64,000 bases of DNA, from positions 62,001-126,000 of the forward strand of contig CAVRGL010000001.1 of the NCBI GenBank assembly GCA_963720735.1, written 5' to 3'. The position numbers were made by a program, and so were the translations under genes. The first letter of the stretch is position 1. Every line of letters starts with the position of its first letter. The notes below the pieces were generated by a model, which saw only the letters and a list, made by a program, of their open reading frames with translations, had not been told where the DNA came from and did no database searches. The stretch comes from JBBRHQ01 sp963720735 (GTDB taxonomy: Bacteria > Actinomycetota > Thermoleophilia > Solirubrobacterales > 70-9). This document shows positions 50,605 to 58,434 of this stretch, piece by piece.

Positions 50605-51099
50605 ATGTCGCTCAACCTCCATCCGGGCGAGAAGGTGATCTTCGAGGGCCACCCCTCGTGGCGTGCGATCCTCGGGTTCTACCTGAAGGGGTTGCTGGTC
50701 GCCGTGGTGGCCGGGGTGATCGCCAAGCTGGTCAGCGACAGCAGCGGCACGGTCTTCGCCGTCGTCCTCGTGATCCTCGCGATCACCATCCTCGTCGGCT
50801 TCATCAAGCGGGTCGCGACGACCTACACGATCACCGACCGCCGGCTGAACATCAAGCGGGGGATCATCTCCCGCGAGATCCAGGAGACCCGGCTGGAGCG
50901 GGTCCAGAACGTCAACTACGAGCAGTCGGTCTACCAGCGGCTGATGCAGATCGGCGACGTCGACTTCGACACCGCGGGCAGTGACGACTACAACTTCGTC
51001 TTCGCCGGGGTGGCCGACCCGGCGCAGGTGGTGCACCGCGTCGACGAGGCAACCGCAGCCGGCGCCGCCGGCTCCCACGGCCTCGGCGAGGCCCAGTAG
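50605..51099 (+). CDS. Membrane protein with a bacterial PH (bPH2/YdbT-like) domain
   Basis: 164 residues: MSLNLHPGEKVIFEGHPSWRA, two helices (LKGLLVAVVAGVIAKLV and TVFAVVLVILAITILVGFI), then the bPH domain TTYTITDRRLNIKRGIISREIQETRLERVQNV (in parts) ending DFDTAGSDDYNFVFAGV. Function is unknown; family members bind membranes or scaffold stress responses. An alternative ATG lies 12 bp upstream, overlapping the -10 box. The gene converges with metK, 4 bp apart. Confidence 0.85.
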   Translation: MSLNLHPGEKVIFEGHPSWRAILGFYLKGLLVAVVAGVIAKLVSDSSGTVFAVVLVILAITILVGFIKRVATTYTITDRRLNIKRGIISREIQETRLERVQNVNYEQSVYQRLMQIGDVDFDTAGSDDYNFVFAGVADPAQVVHRVDEATAAGAAGSHGLGEAQ

Positions 51100-51103
51100 G
51101 GCG

Positions 51104-52351
51104 TCAGGCCGCGGCGCCGGCCTCCGAGGCTTTGCGAAGGGCGTCGGCCCTGTCGATCCGCTCCCAGGTGAAGTCCGGATCGTCGCGACCGAAGTGACCG
51201 TAGGCGGCGGTCTTCTGGAAGATCGGCCGGTGCAGGTCGAGGTAACTCCGGAAGGCGCCGGGACGGAGGTCGAACTCCTCGCCGATGATCCTCGAGATCT
51301 CCCCGTCGGGGAGGCGCCCGGTGCCGAAGGTATCGACCATGACCGAGACAGGGTGCGCGACGCCGATCGCGTAGGCGACCTGGACCTCACAGCGATCGGC
51401 CAGCCCGGCGGCGACGATGTTCTTGGCGACGTGGCGGGTCGCGTAGGCGGCCGAGCGGTCGACCTTCGAGGGGTCCTTTCCCGAGAAGGCGCCGCCGCCG
51501 TGCCGTGCGGCCCCGCCGTAGGTGTCGACGATGATCTTGCGGCCGGTCAACCCGGCGTCGCCGACAGGCCCGCCGATCACGAACTTGCCGGTCGGGTTGA
51601 CCAGGAACTCGCCCTGCAGGCGGCCCTCGTCGAAGACCTCGGCGTAGCCCTGGCCGAGAACGGGTGTGACGACGTGCTCCCAGAGCTGGTCCCGGATCTG
51701 GGAGCCGGTCTCGAAGCCGGGGTCGTGCTGGGTGGAGATCAAGAGCTTCTCGACCCCGACCGGGCGGCCGTCCGCGTAGCGCACCGTCACCTGGGTCTTG
51801 CCGTCGGGGCGCAGGTAGGGAAGGGTGCCGTCCTTGCGAACCTCGGCGAGCCGCTCGGCCAGCCGGTGGGCGATCTGGATCGGCATCGGCATCAGCGCCT
51901 CGGTCTCGTTGGTCGCGTAGCCGAACATCATTCCCTGATCCCCGGCGCCCGCGACATCGAGCTCGTCATCGTCGGAGGGGTCCTCCCGCGTCTCGAGCGC
52001 CTTGTCGACGCCCTGGGCGATGTCGGGCGATTGCTCGTCGAGTGAGACCAGGACCGAGATGTGGTCGCAGTCGTAGCCGAGCCCCCCGTGGTCGTAGCCG
52101 ATCTTGCGAATCGTCTCGCGGACGATGTCCGGGACGTTCAGGTGGGCCGTGGTCGAGATCTCTCCGGAGACGACGGCCATACCGGTATTGACCAGCGTCT
52201 CGCAGGCCACCCGGCCCTGCGGGTCCTGCTCCATCACGGCGTCGAGGACGCCATCGGAGATCTGGTCGCAGATCTTGTCGGGGTGTCCCTCGGTCACCGA
52301 CTCCGAGGTGAACAGGTACTCGCCGTCTGCCAGCGGTCGGGTATCGGACAT
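51104..52351 (-). CDS. metK: S-adenosylmethionine synthetase
   Basis: 415 residues. FTSESVTEGHPDKICDQISDGVLD (His/Asp catalytic, in parts), VSLDEQSPDIAQGV, GAGDQGMMFGYATNET, PTGKFVIGGPVGDAGLTGRKI and GGGAFSGKDPSKVDRSAAY. It makes SAM from Met and ATP. The 38-bp gap to der is too small for a SAM riboswitch. Confidence 0.98.
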   Translation of the reverse strand: MSDTRPLADGEYLFTSESVTEGHPDKICDQISDGVLDAVMEQDPQGRVACETLVNTGMAVVSGEISTTAHLNVPDIVRETIRKIGYDHGGLGYDCDHISVLVSLDEQSPDIAQGVDKALETREDPSDDDELDVAGAGDQGMMFGYATNETEALMPMPIQIAHRLAERLAEVRKDGTLPYLRPDGKTQVTVRYADGRPVGVEKLLISTQHDPGFETGSQIRDQLWEHVVTPVLGQGYAEVFDEGRLQGEFLVNPTGKFVIGGPVGDAGLTGRKIIVDTYGGAARHGGGAFSGKDPSKVDRSAAYATRHVAKNIVAAGLADRCEVQVAYAIGVAHPVSVMVDTFGTGRLPDGEISRIIGEEFDLRPGAFRSYLDLHRPIFQKTAAYGHFGRDDPDFTWERIDRADALRKASEAGAAA

Positions 52352-52389
52352 CTGAAGGCTCTTCTCCTTGCGTTCGAGGCAAGCAGAGA

Positions 52390-53733
52390 CTAGCGAGAGC
52401 GGTGCCGCGGGCGGTTGCGACCGCTGTGCGGGACGAAGTCGATCACCAGCGGCACGCCCCGCAGCGAGCCGGCATCCCGCAGCCGGTTCTCGAGGTGGTA
52501 GGCCCAATCGCGAGAGATCAGGCGCCGGTCGTTGACCTGGATCGCGATCCGCGGCGGGCGGTCGCCGACCTGGGCCGCGTAGTAGAGGCGCAGCCGCCGC
52601 CCCCGCTTCGACGGCGGCGGGGTCTTGGCGGCGACGTCGGCTACCAGGCGGTTGAGCTCCGGGGTGGGGAAGCGGGTCGCGGCGCGGTCCGCGAGGCCGA
52701 GGGCCCGGCCGAGCAGGCCACCCACGCCTCGCCCGCTGAGTGCGGAGCAGGTGACGACCTCTGGGCGGAGGCGCAGCTTGCGGGCGACCCTTGCCCTGGC
52801 GTCCTCGATGTCCGTCCTGGTGATGTCCCACTTGTTGAGCACGATCAGGGTCGCGCACCCCGAGCGCATCGCCATATCGGCGATCCGCAGGTCCTCGGCG
52901 GTCACTCCCTCGGAGGCGTCGCAGACGATGATCGCCACGTCGGCCCTCTCCACGGCCCGCTCGGAGCGCAGCTGGGCGTAATAGTCGACCGTCCCCGCCA
53001 CCTTCGAGCGACGACGCAGCCCGGCGGTGTCGACGAGCACCGCGGGCCGGCCCTCGTAGGCGACCTCGGTGTCGATCGCGTCCCTGGTCGTGCCGGCCTT
53101 CTCCGAGACGATCACCCGCTCCGCGCCGAGCAGGGCGTTGAGCAGCGAGGACTTGCCGACGTTGGGCCGGCCGATGATCGCCAGGCGCGGCGCCGCCCCG
53201 TCGCCCTCGGCTCGGGGGGCGGCGGCGCCCAGGCCGGAGACGATGCGATCCAGCAGGTCCCCGGTGCCCAGACCGTGGGTGGCCGAGACGGGCGAAGGCT
53301 CACCGAGGCCGAGCCCGTGAAACTCCGCGGCCAGGTGGGAGCCCTCGGGACGGTCAACCTTGTTCGCGGCGACCAGCACCGGGGTCGCCGAGCCACGCAG
53401 CGTTGCGGCCAACTCGGCGTCGCCGCCCCGCAGGCCCGCCCTCGCATCGACCACCATCACCACCAGATCGGCTTCGTCCATCGCCTCGCTCGCCTGGCGG
53501 CGGACGTCACGGGCGAGCTCGGCCTCGTCGGCGAGGTCGATCCCGCCGGTGTCGATCAGGTCGAAGGAGACGCCGTTCCACTCGCAGCGCACCCGCTTTC
53601 GGTCCCTGGTCACCCCGGGCTCGGAGTGGGTGACCGCCTCGCGGCCGCCGGCAAGCCGGTTGACCAGGGCGCTCTTGCCGACGTTCGGGAAGCCGACAAC
53701 CGCGACCGCCGGGCGGGCACCCGCCTGCGTCAT
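52390..53733 (-). CDS. der: GTPase Der (EngA)
   Basis: 447 residues with two tandem G domains: GFPNVGKSALVNRLAGG, DTGGIDLADE and ANKVDRPEG in the first; GRPNVGKSSLLNALLGAER, DTAGLRRRSKV and LNKWDITRTD in the second. The C-terminal KH-like domain follows. It acts in 50S assembly. The ATG overlaps the cmk stop. The cmk-der order is conserved. Confidence 0.97.
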   Translation of the reverse strand: MTQAGARPAVAVVGFPNVGKSALVNRLAGGREAVTHSEPGVTRDRKRVRCEWNGVSFDLIDTGGIDLADEAELARDVRRQASEAMDEADLVVMVVDARAGLRGGDAELAATLRGSATPVLVAANKVDRPEGSHLAAEFHGLGLGEPSPVSATHGLGTGDLLDRIVSGLGAAAPRAEGDGAAPRLAIIGRPNVGKSSLLNALLGAERVIVSEKAGTTRDAIDTEVAYEGRPAVLVDTAGLRRRSKVAGTVDYYAQLRSERAVERADVAIIVCDASEGVTAEDLRIADMAMRSGCATLIVLNKWDITRTDIEDARARVARKLRLRPEVVTCSALSGRGVGGLLGRALGLADRAATRFPTPELNRLVADVAAKTPPPSKRGRRLRLYYAAQVGDRPPRIAIQVNDRRLISRDWAYHLENRLRDAGSLRGVPLVIDFVPHSGRNRPRHRSR

Positions 53734-54335
53734 GCGAGGCCTCTCTCGCGCGCCAGACCGACCACCTTCCCGATCACCTCGTCGAGGGAGAGAGAGGATG
53801 TGTCGAGCTCGACCGCGTCCGCAGCCGGCCTCAGCGTGCCGTGCTTGCGCTCACGGTCACGCCGGTCGCGGCGGCGCTGCGCTGCGAGCACCCGGTCGGC
53901 GTCCGCGCCGCTCTCAGCGGCGCGGCGGCGGGCCCGTTCCCGCTCCGATGCGGTGAGGTAGACCTTCAGCGGGGCATCCGGGCAGACGACGGTGCCGATG
54001 TCCCTGCCCTCGGCGACGAAGTCGCCGGCCGCGATCAGCTCTCGCTGCCGGGCGACCATCGCCTCGCGGACCTGGGGGTGGACCGAGACCCGCGAGGCGC
54101 CATCCGAGACCTCGGGGGCCCGCAGCTCCTCGCTCTCGAGGTCGAGCTCGACCTCCGCGGCGATCCGCCCGACCGCCTCGGCGTCGTCGAAGTCGACCCC
54201 GCGCTGCAGCGCTTCGAGAGCAACGCAGCGGTACATCGCCCCTGAGTCGAGATAGGTGATGCCGAGCGCCGCAGCGACCCCCCTCGCAACAGACGACTTG
54301 CCGGCGCCCGCGGGGCCGTCGATCGCGATCACCAT
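53730..54335 (-). CDS. cmk: Cytidylate kinase
   Basis: 201 residues. P-loop IDGPAGAGKSSVARGVA, YLDSGAMYRCVAL, VAEGRDIGTVVCPDAPLKVYL and RRDRRDRERKHGTLRPA are typical. It phosphorylates CMP/dCMP. The start MVIAIDGP is the usual N-terminus. A 58-bp divergent gap to the cupin gene holds the shared promoter. Confidence 0.96.
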   Translation of the reverse strand: MVIAIDGPAGAGKSSVARGVAAALGITYLDSGAMYRCVALEALQRGVDFDDAEAVGRIAAEVELDLESEELRAPEVSDGASRVSVHPQVREAMVARQRELIAAGDFVAEGRDIGTVVCPDAPLKVYLTASERERARRRAAESGADADRVLAAQRRRDRRDRERKHGTLRPAADAVELDTSSLSLDEVIGKVVGLARERGLA

Positions 54336-54393
54336 GGCAAAGAAACTACCTATGGATATGTTTGGGTCCCACAACCACCGCGAAGGGGTGAAG

Positions 54394-54735
54394 ATGCAGA
54401 CCTGGGACCTCGCCGCCCTCGATGTCAAGCCACACCAACCGGAGGTGATCACCTCCGACGACGAGGGAAGGGCAATCGTGATCGAGCTGCCCGCAGGCGA
54501 GGAGATGGGCGAGCACCAGGTCCACGAGCGCGCCTGGCTGCTGGTCGTCTCGGGAGAGATCGAGCTGTCCCGAGCCGGTGGGGAGAGCGTCTCCGGCGGC
54601 CCCGGCCTGCTGGCCGCCTTCGAGCCGAACGAGCGACACGAGGTGCGGGCGCGGGCCGACTCGAGGCTGCTGTTGATGCTCTCCCCGTGGCCCGGGGTCG
54701 GGCATCCGAGCACTACCGATCGCGCAGCGACCTGA
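54394..54735 (+). CDS. Small cupin-domain protein
   Basis: 113 residues: MQTWDLAALDVKPHQPEVIT, the cupin box GEEMGEHQVHERAWLLVVSGEIEL (His residues and Glu), and FEPNERHEVRARADSRLLLML. One jelly-roll barrel that can hold a metal through His, His, Glu and His. The function is unknown. A GAAGGGG SD precedes the ATG, and the 12-mer GATATGTTTGGG lies 30 bp upstream. It converges with and overlaps aroA by 23 bp. Confidence 0.8.
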   Translation: MQTWDLAALDVKPHQPEVITSDDEGRAIVIELPAGEEMGEHQVHERAWLLVVSGEIELSRAGGESVSGGPGLLAAFEPNERHEVRARADSRLLLMLSPWPGVGHPSTTDRAAT

Positions 54736-56020
54736 GGTCGGCGGTGAATCCGGGATAGCTGATCGCGGCAGCCTCGATCCCGTCGACCTCGACCCCCCGG
54801 CGGGAGGCGAGGCCCGCAATCGCACCGAGCATCGCGATCCGGTGATCGCCACCGGCGTCGACCGTACCCCCGTCGATCCCCCCGCCGCCCGAGATCACCA
54901 TGCCGTCGGGAGTGGGCTCGATCCCGGCGCCGAGCCCCGCCAGGGCACCGGTCACCGTCTCGATCCGGTCGGACTCCTTGCGGCGCAGCTCGGCGGCCCC
55001 CGCGATCACGGTCTCCCCCTCGGCGAAGCAGGCGGCGAGGGCGATCAGCGGTAGCTCGTCTATCGCCAGGGGGATCTCGTCCCCCTCCAACCGGGTGCCG
55101 GTCAGCCCGGCCGCCGATACCTCGATCGTCCCGACCGGCTCCCCCCCGCGGCCCCGCTCCTCGGTGACTTCGATGCTCGCACCCATCCGCCGCAGGACCG
55201 TGATCACGCCGCAGCGGGTGGGGTTGAGGCCGACCCCGTCGAGACGCACCCGGCTGCCGGGCACGACCGTCGCTGCGACGATGAAGAAGGCGGCGGATGA
55301 GAGATCGCCGGGGACGACGATCTCGCCCGGCTCGAGCCGGTCCGCGGCACGGATCGTCACGGCGTCGCCGTCGCGACCAACCTCCGCTCCGGCGGCGGCC
55401 AGCATCCGCTCGGAGTGATCACGCGTCGGTGAGGTCTCGATCACCCGGGTCTCGCCCTCGGCCAGCAACCCGGCGAAAAGCAGACAGGACTTGACCTGGG
55501 CGCTGGCCACGGGCAACTGGTAGGAAATGCCGCTGAGCGGCGACGCCTCGACCCGGATCGGCGCAAGGTCCCCGTCGCGACACTCGATTCGCGCCCCCAT
55601 CAGCCGCAGCGGCTCGGCCACCCTCCCGACCGGGCGCCGCCTGATCGAATCGTCCCCGTCAATCGTCCAGCGCCCCTCCTCCTGCCCCGCCAGCCAACCG
55701 GGCAGCAGCCGCAGCAGGGTGCCGGCGTTGCCGACGTCGATCTCCACGCCCGGGGCGGGACCGCGCAGCCCGACCCCCCCGATCGTCAATCTCCCCGGCA
55801 GCGGGGTGGAGCTTCCGGCGGCGGCGCCGACGGCGGCGCCGAGAGCGCCCACCGCCCTCAGGGTGGAGCGGGTGTCGGCCGAGTCGAGAAACCCCTCGAT
55901 CGCGGTCTCGCCCTCCCCCATCGCGGCGATCAGCGCCGCCCGGTGGGAGATCGACTTGTCGGGCGGCGGCCGCAGGGCGCCGGTGAGGGGCCCCGACGGG
56001 TTGAAGCGAGCGACGCTAAT
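54713..56020 (-). CDS. aroA: 3-phosphoshikimate 1-carboxyvinyltransferase (EPSP synthase)
   Basis: 435 residues. N-terminal GPLTGALRPPPDKSISHRAAL (the PEP site; note PPP in place of PG), GNAGTLLRLLPGWLAGQ, SAQVKSCLLFAGLLAEG, PGDLSSAAFFIVAA and LRRKESDRIETVTGAL. It makes EPSP in the shikimate pathway. No ATG/GTG/TTG lies between the tyrA stop and the conserved region. The only rare-start candidate is an ATT that overlaps the tyrA stop (ATTAG), and I use it here; it is unproven. Confidence 0.93.
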   Translation of the reverse strand: MSVARFNPSGPLTGALRPPPDKSISHRAALIAAMGEGETAIEGFLDSADTRSTLRAVGALGAAVGAAAGSSTPLPGRLTIGGVGLRGPAPGVEIDVGNAGTLLRLLPGWLAGQEEGRWTIDGDDSIRRRPVGRVAEPLRLMGARIECRDGDLAPIRVEASPLSGISYQLPVASAQVKSCLLFAGLLAEGETRVIETSPTRDHSERMLAAAGAEVGRDGDAVTIRAADRLEPGEIVVPGDLSSAAFFIVAATVVPGSRVRLDGVGLNPTRCGVITVLRRMGASIEVTEERGRGGEPVGTIEVSAAGLTGTRLEGDEIPLAIDELPLIALAACFAEGETVIAGAAELRRKESDRIETVTGALAGLGAGIEPTPDGMVISGGGGIDGGTVDAGGDHRIAMLGAIAGLASRRGVEVDGIEAAAISYPGFTADLRSLRDR

Positions 56021-57101
56021 CGCCGGCCCCGAGCACGGACACCGTGTGACCCATCTCCCGCACCAGCGCCACCGCCCGCTCGGCCTCGGCCTCGCCGGCG
56101 ACCCAGAGCGCGATCGCCCCGGTCGAGCCGTCCTGCGCCGGGTAGAGCGCCATGTCCTCGATGTTGATCCCGGCGTCCCCGAGGGCGAGCGCCAGGCCGG
56201 CGACGATGCCCGGCCGGTTCGGGACCACCAGCCGCAGCTCCTGGACGGGGCCTGTGGTGCTCTCGGACTCGAGCAGGGCCCGGCGCGAGTGGCCCGCCTC
56301 CCGCTGCCAGGCGGCAAGCCCCGGGCCATCCGCTTCGCGGATCAGGCGTGACGCGTGCTCCAGCCGTGCGATCACCGAGTCGACCGCATCGGCGACCGAA
56401 TCGCGGTTGCTGGCGAAGATGTCGGCCCAGACCTCCGGGTTCGCTCCGGCGACACGGGTGGCGTCCCGCAAGCTCGGACCCATCTCCCCGAGCCGCTCCG
56501 AGTCCCTCCTCAGCTCGGCGGCCGCCTCATCCGCGACGGCGTTGGCGATCACGTGGGGAAGATGGCTGGCGGTGGCCATGAGGCGATCGTGGGCCTCCGC
56601 GTCGATCGCCTGCGGCCGGGCGCCGAGGCCGGCGATGGCTCGCTGCAGGCGGTCGTAGAGGACACCGGCCGAGATCGCGGACGGCGCCAGGTACCACCGC
56701 GCGCCCTCGAACAGCTCCGCCCGCGCGTTCTCCACCCCGGCCGTCTCGGCGCCGGCAAGCGGATGACCGCCCACGAAGCGCTCATCGCCTCCGAGCACAG
56801 CGACGATCTCGCGCTTGGTCGAACCGGCGTCCGTGACGACGGTCTCCGGCCCTGACGCGGCGAGCGCCGCGCCGGCCACCTCGACCAGATCTCCTACGGG
56901 CGCCGCGCAGAAGACGATCTCGGCTCCGTCACAGGCTTCGCCCGGCCCGTCTGCGGCGCTATCGATCGCGCCGCCCTCGAGCGCCGCCCTCAGCGTTGCC
57001 GGGTCGGGATCGTAGCCGACCACCTGCGCGCCAAGCCGCCCTCTCGCAGCCAGCCCGATCGAGCCGCCGATCAGCCCGACGCCGAGGACGGCGACCCTCA
57101 T
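56016..57101 (-). CDS. tyrA: Prephenate dehydrogenase with C-terminal ACT domain
   Basis: 361 residues. Rossmann motif VAVLGVGLIGGSIGLAARG, TDAGSTKREIVAVL, FVGGHPLAGAETAGVENA (catalytic His), ATASHLPHVIANAVADEA and DIFASNRDSVADAVD. An ACT domain (ELRLVVPNRPGIVAGLALALG) probably binds tyrosine for feedback control. It oxidises prephenate to hydroxyphenylpyruvate. The ATG overlaps the aroF stop. Confidence 0.95.
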   Translation of the reverse strand: MRVAVLGVGLIGGSIGLAARGRLGAQVVGYDPDPATLRAALEGGAIDSAADGPGEACDGAEIVFCAAPVGDLVEVAGAALAASGPETVVTDAGSTKREIVAVLGGDERFVGGHPLAGAETAGVENARAELFEGARWYLAPSAISAGVLYDRLQRAIAGLGARPQAIDAEAHDRLMATASHLPHVIANAVADEAAAELRRDSERLGEMGPSLRDATRVAGANPEVWADIFASNRDSVADAVDSVIARLEHASRLIREADGPGLAAWQREAGHSRRALLESESTTGPVQELRLVVPNRPGIVAGLALALGDAGINIEDMALYPAQDGSTGAIALWVAGEAEAERAVALVREMGHTVSVLGAGD

Positions 57102-58180
57102 CGAGAGCGGCGCGTCCTGACCGCTTCCGAGAGCCCGCCGAGGACGTCGAGCGTCGTATCCCAGCCCATGCAGGCATCGGTGATCGACTGCCCGTAGGTG
57201 AGCGCCGCGCCACTGGAGAGGTCCTGCCTTCCCGCCTCGATGAAGGACTCCAGCATGACGCCGGTGATCGAGTCGCTGCCCGCGGCCACCTGGGCGCCGA
57301 TCTCCCCAGCCGCCTTCACCTGCAGCTCGGGGTCCTTGTTGCTGTTGCCGTGGGAGGCGTCGACGACGACGCGGCGCGGCAGGCCGGCGGCATCGAGCCG
57401 CCGCAGCGCCCCCGCGATCTCCTCCGCCCCGTAGTTGGGGCCGGCGTTGCCGCCGCGCAGGATGATGTGGCAGTCGGGGTTGCCGGTCGTGTGCAGGATC
57501 GCCGGCGCGCCGGCGTCGTCGATCCCGGCGAAGGCGTGCGGCACCGAGGCGGCCCGCACGGCGTCGACCGCTACCTGGACGTCGCCGTCGGTGCGGTTCT
57601 TGAAGCCGACCGGCATCGACAGGCCGGAGCCCAGCTGCCGGTGGATCTGGCTCTCGGTTGTCCGCGCGCCGATCGCGCCCCAGGCGACCGCGTCCGAGAT
57701 GTACTGGGGAGTGATCGGGTCGAGGAACTCGCAGCCGATCCGCAGTCCCAGGTCGAGGACCTCGAGCAGCAGCTCCCGGGCCACCCGCAGGCCGGCGTTG
57801 ACGTCGCCGGAGCCGTCGAGATGGGGATCGTTGATCAGCCCCTTCCAGCCCGTCGTCGTACGCGGTTTCTCGAAGTAGACCCGCATCGCCACCAGCAGGT
57901 CCTCGTCCAGGTCGCCGGCGGCTTCGCTGAGCCGGCCGGCGTAGTCGAGGGCCGCCTCGGGGTCATGGACGCTGCACGGGCCCACCACGACCAGCAGCCT
58001 GTCGTCCTCGCCGCCGAGCACTGCGGTGACCGCTGAGCGGCCCTCGACCACCGCCTGCTCGCGCCGCTCTCCCAGCGGCAGCTCCTCGAGCAGGGTCAGT
58101 GGCGAAACCAGCTCCACCACCCGCTCGATCCGCAGGTCGCGAACCCGGTCCTTGGCCTGCTCTTTCACCCCAATCATCAT
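57098..58180 (-). CDS. aroF: DAHP synthase, type I (AroFGH family)
   Basis: 360 residues from an ATG with an AGAGGC SD; a GTG 7 codons earlier is possible. VVVGPCSVHDPEAALDYAGRL, MRVYFEKPRTTTGWKGLINDPHLDGS (in parts), GCEFLDPITPQYISDAVAWGAIGARTTESQ, MPVGFKNRTDG, ASHGNSNKDPE and SITGVMLESFIEAGRQ are classical for the AroG type. It condenses PEP and erythrose-4-phosphate, the entry to aromatic synthesis. It is preceded by a leader peptide gene and stem-loops. Confidence 0.96.
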   Translation of the reverse strand: MMIGVKEQAKDRVRDLRIERVVELVSPLTLLEELPLGERREQAVVEGRSAVTAVLGGEDDRLLVVVGPCSVHDPEAALDYAGRLSEAAGDLDEDLLVAMRVYFEKPRTTTGWKGLINDPHLDGSGDVNAGLRVARELLLEVLDLGLRIGCEFLDPITPQYISDAVAWGAIGARTTESQIHRQLGSGLSMPVGFKNRTDGDVQVAVDAVRAASVPHAFAGIDDAGAPAILHTTGNPDCHIILRGGNAGPNYGAEEIAGALRRLDAAGLPRRVVVDASHGNSNKDPELQVKAAGEIGAQVAAGSDSITGVMLESFIEAGRQDLSSGAALTYGQSITDACMGWDTTLDVLGGLSEAVRTRRSR

Positions 58181-58314
58181 CTTGTCGCTGCCTCTCTGCA
58201 CGGTTTGAAGATCGTACTTTCTGCCCGCCCGCGCGCACAGGCGCGCGAAGCGGAGGTCGGCGCCCGGTCCGGTCGGATCTGGATGCGGCCGGGGAAGGCC
58301 GCGGGGCCGGACGC
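58181..58314 (-). promoter_or_regulatory. Predicted attenuator stem-loops between leader peptide and aroF
   Basis: Three pairings can be seen. GCGGCC (58285-58290) pairs with GGCCGC (58297-58302). An outer stem joins 58307-58312 and 58267-58272 (CCGGAC/GTCCGG). A perfect 7-bp stem CGCGCGC-ACAG-GCGCGCG sits at 58230-58247, just upstream of aroF. No T-run follows the last stem, so it may be a Rho-type or translation-blocking control rather than a classical terminator. Confidence 0.55.
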
Positions 58315-58404
58315 CTAGCTAAATCGCCAGTAGGTAAAGCGGGAAGGGCGGAGCGCGGCGCTCGCGGCGCCGGAGCTGCTCGTCTTGCTGCTGCCGCCCG
58401 TCAT
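58315..58404 (-). CDS. Aromatic leader peptide (attenuator sensor) of aroF
   Basis: An ATG frame of 29 codons, lying 30 nt after the hisC stop. It is Ser/Ala-rich (GGSSKTSSSGAASAAL) and ends RPSRFTYWRFS just before a TAG. The last seven codons carry Phe, Tyr, Trp and Phe, exactly the end products controlled by DAHP synthase. GGGGGGA lies immediately 5' of the ATG as an SD. A ribosome stalling at these codons would open the downstream stems. Its short length means no homology proof; the evidence is composition, position and frame. Confidence 0.65.
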   Translation of the reverse strand: MTGGSSKTSSSGAASAALRPSRFTYWRFS

Positions 58405-58434
58405 TCCCCCCAGGTTTTAGCAGCTGGACCCGGT

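Noticed and set aside
52352..52389. SAM riboswitch before metK
   Set aside because: Only 38 bp lie between der and metK, too short for any known SAM aptamer with expression platform.
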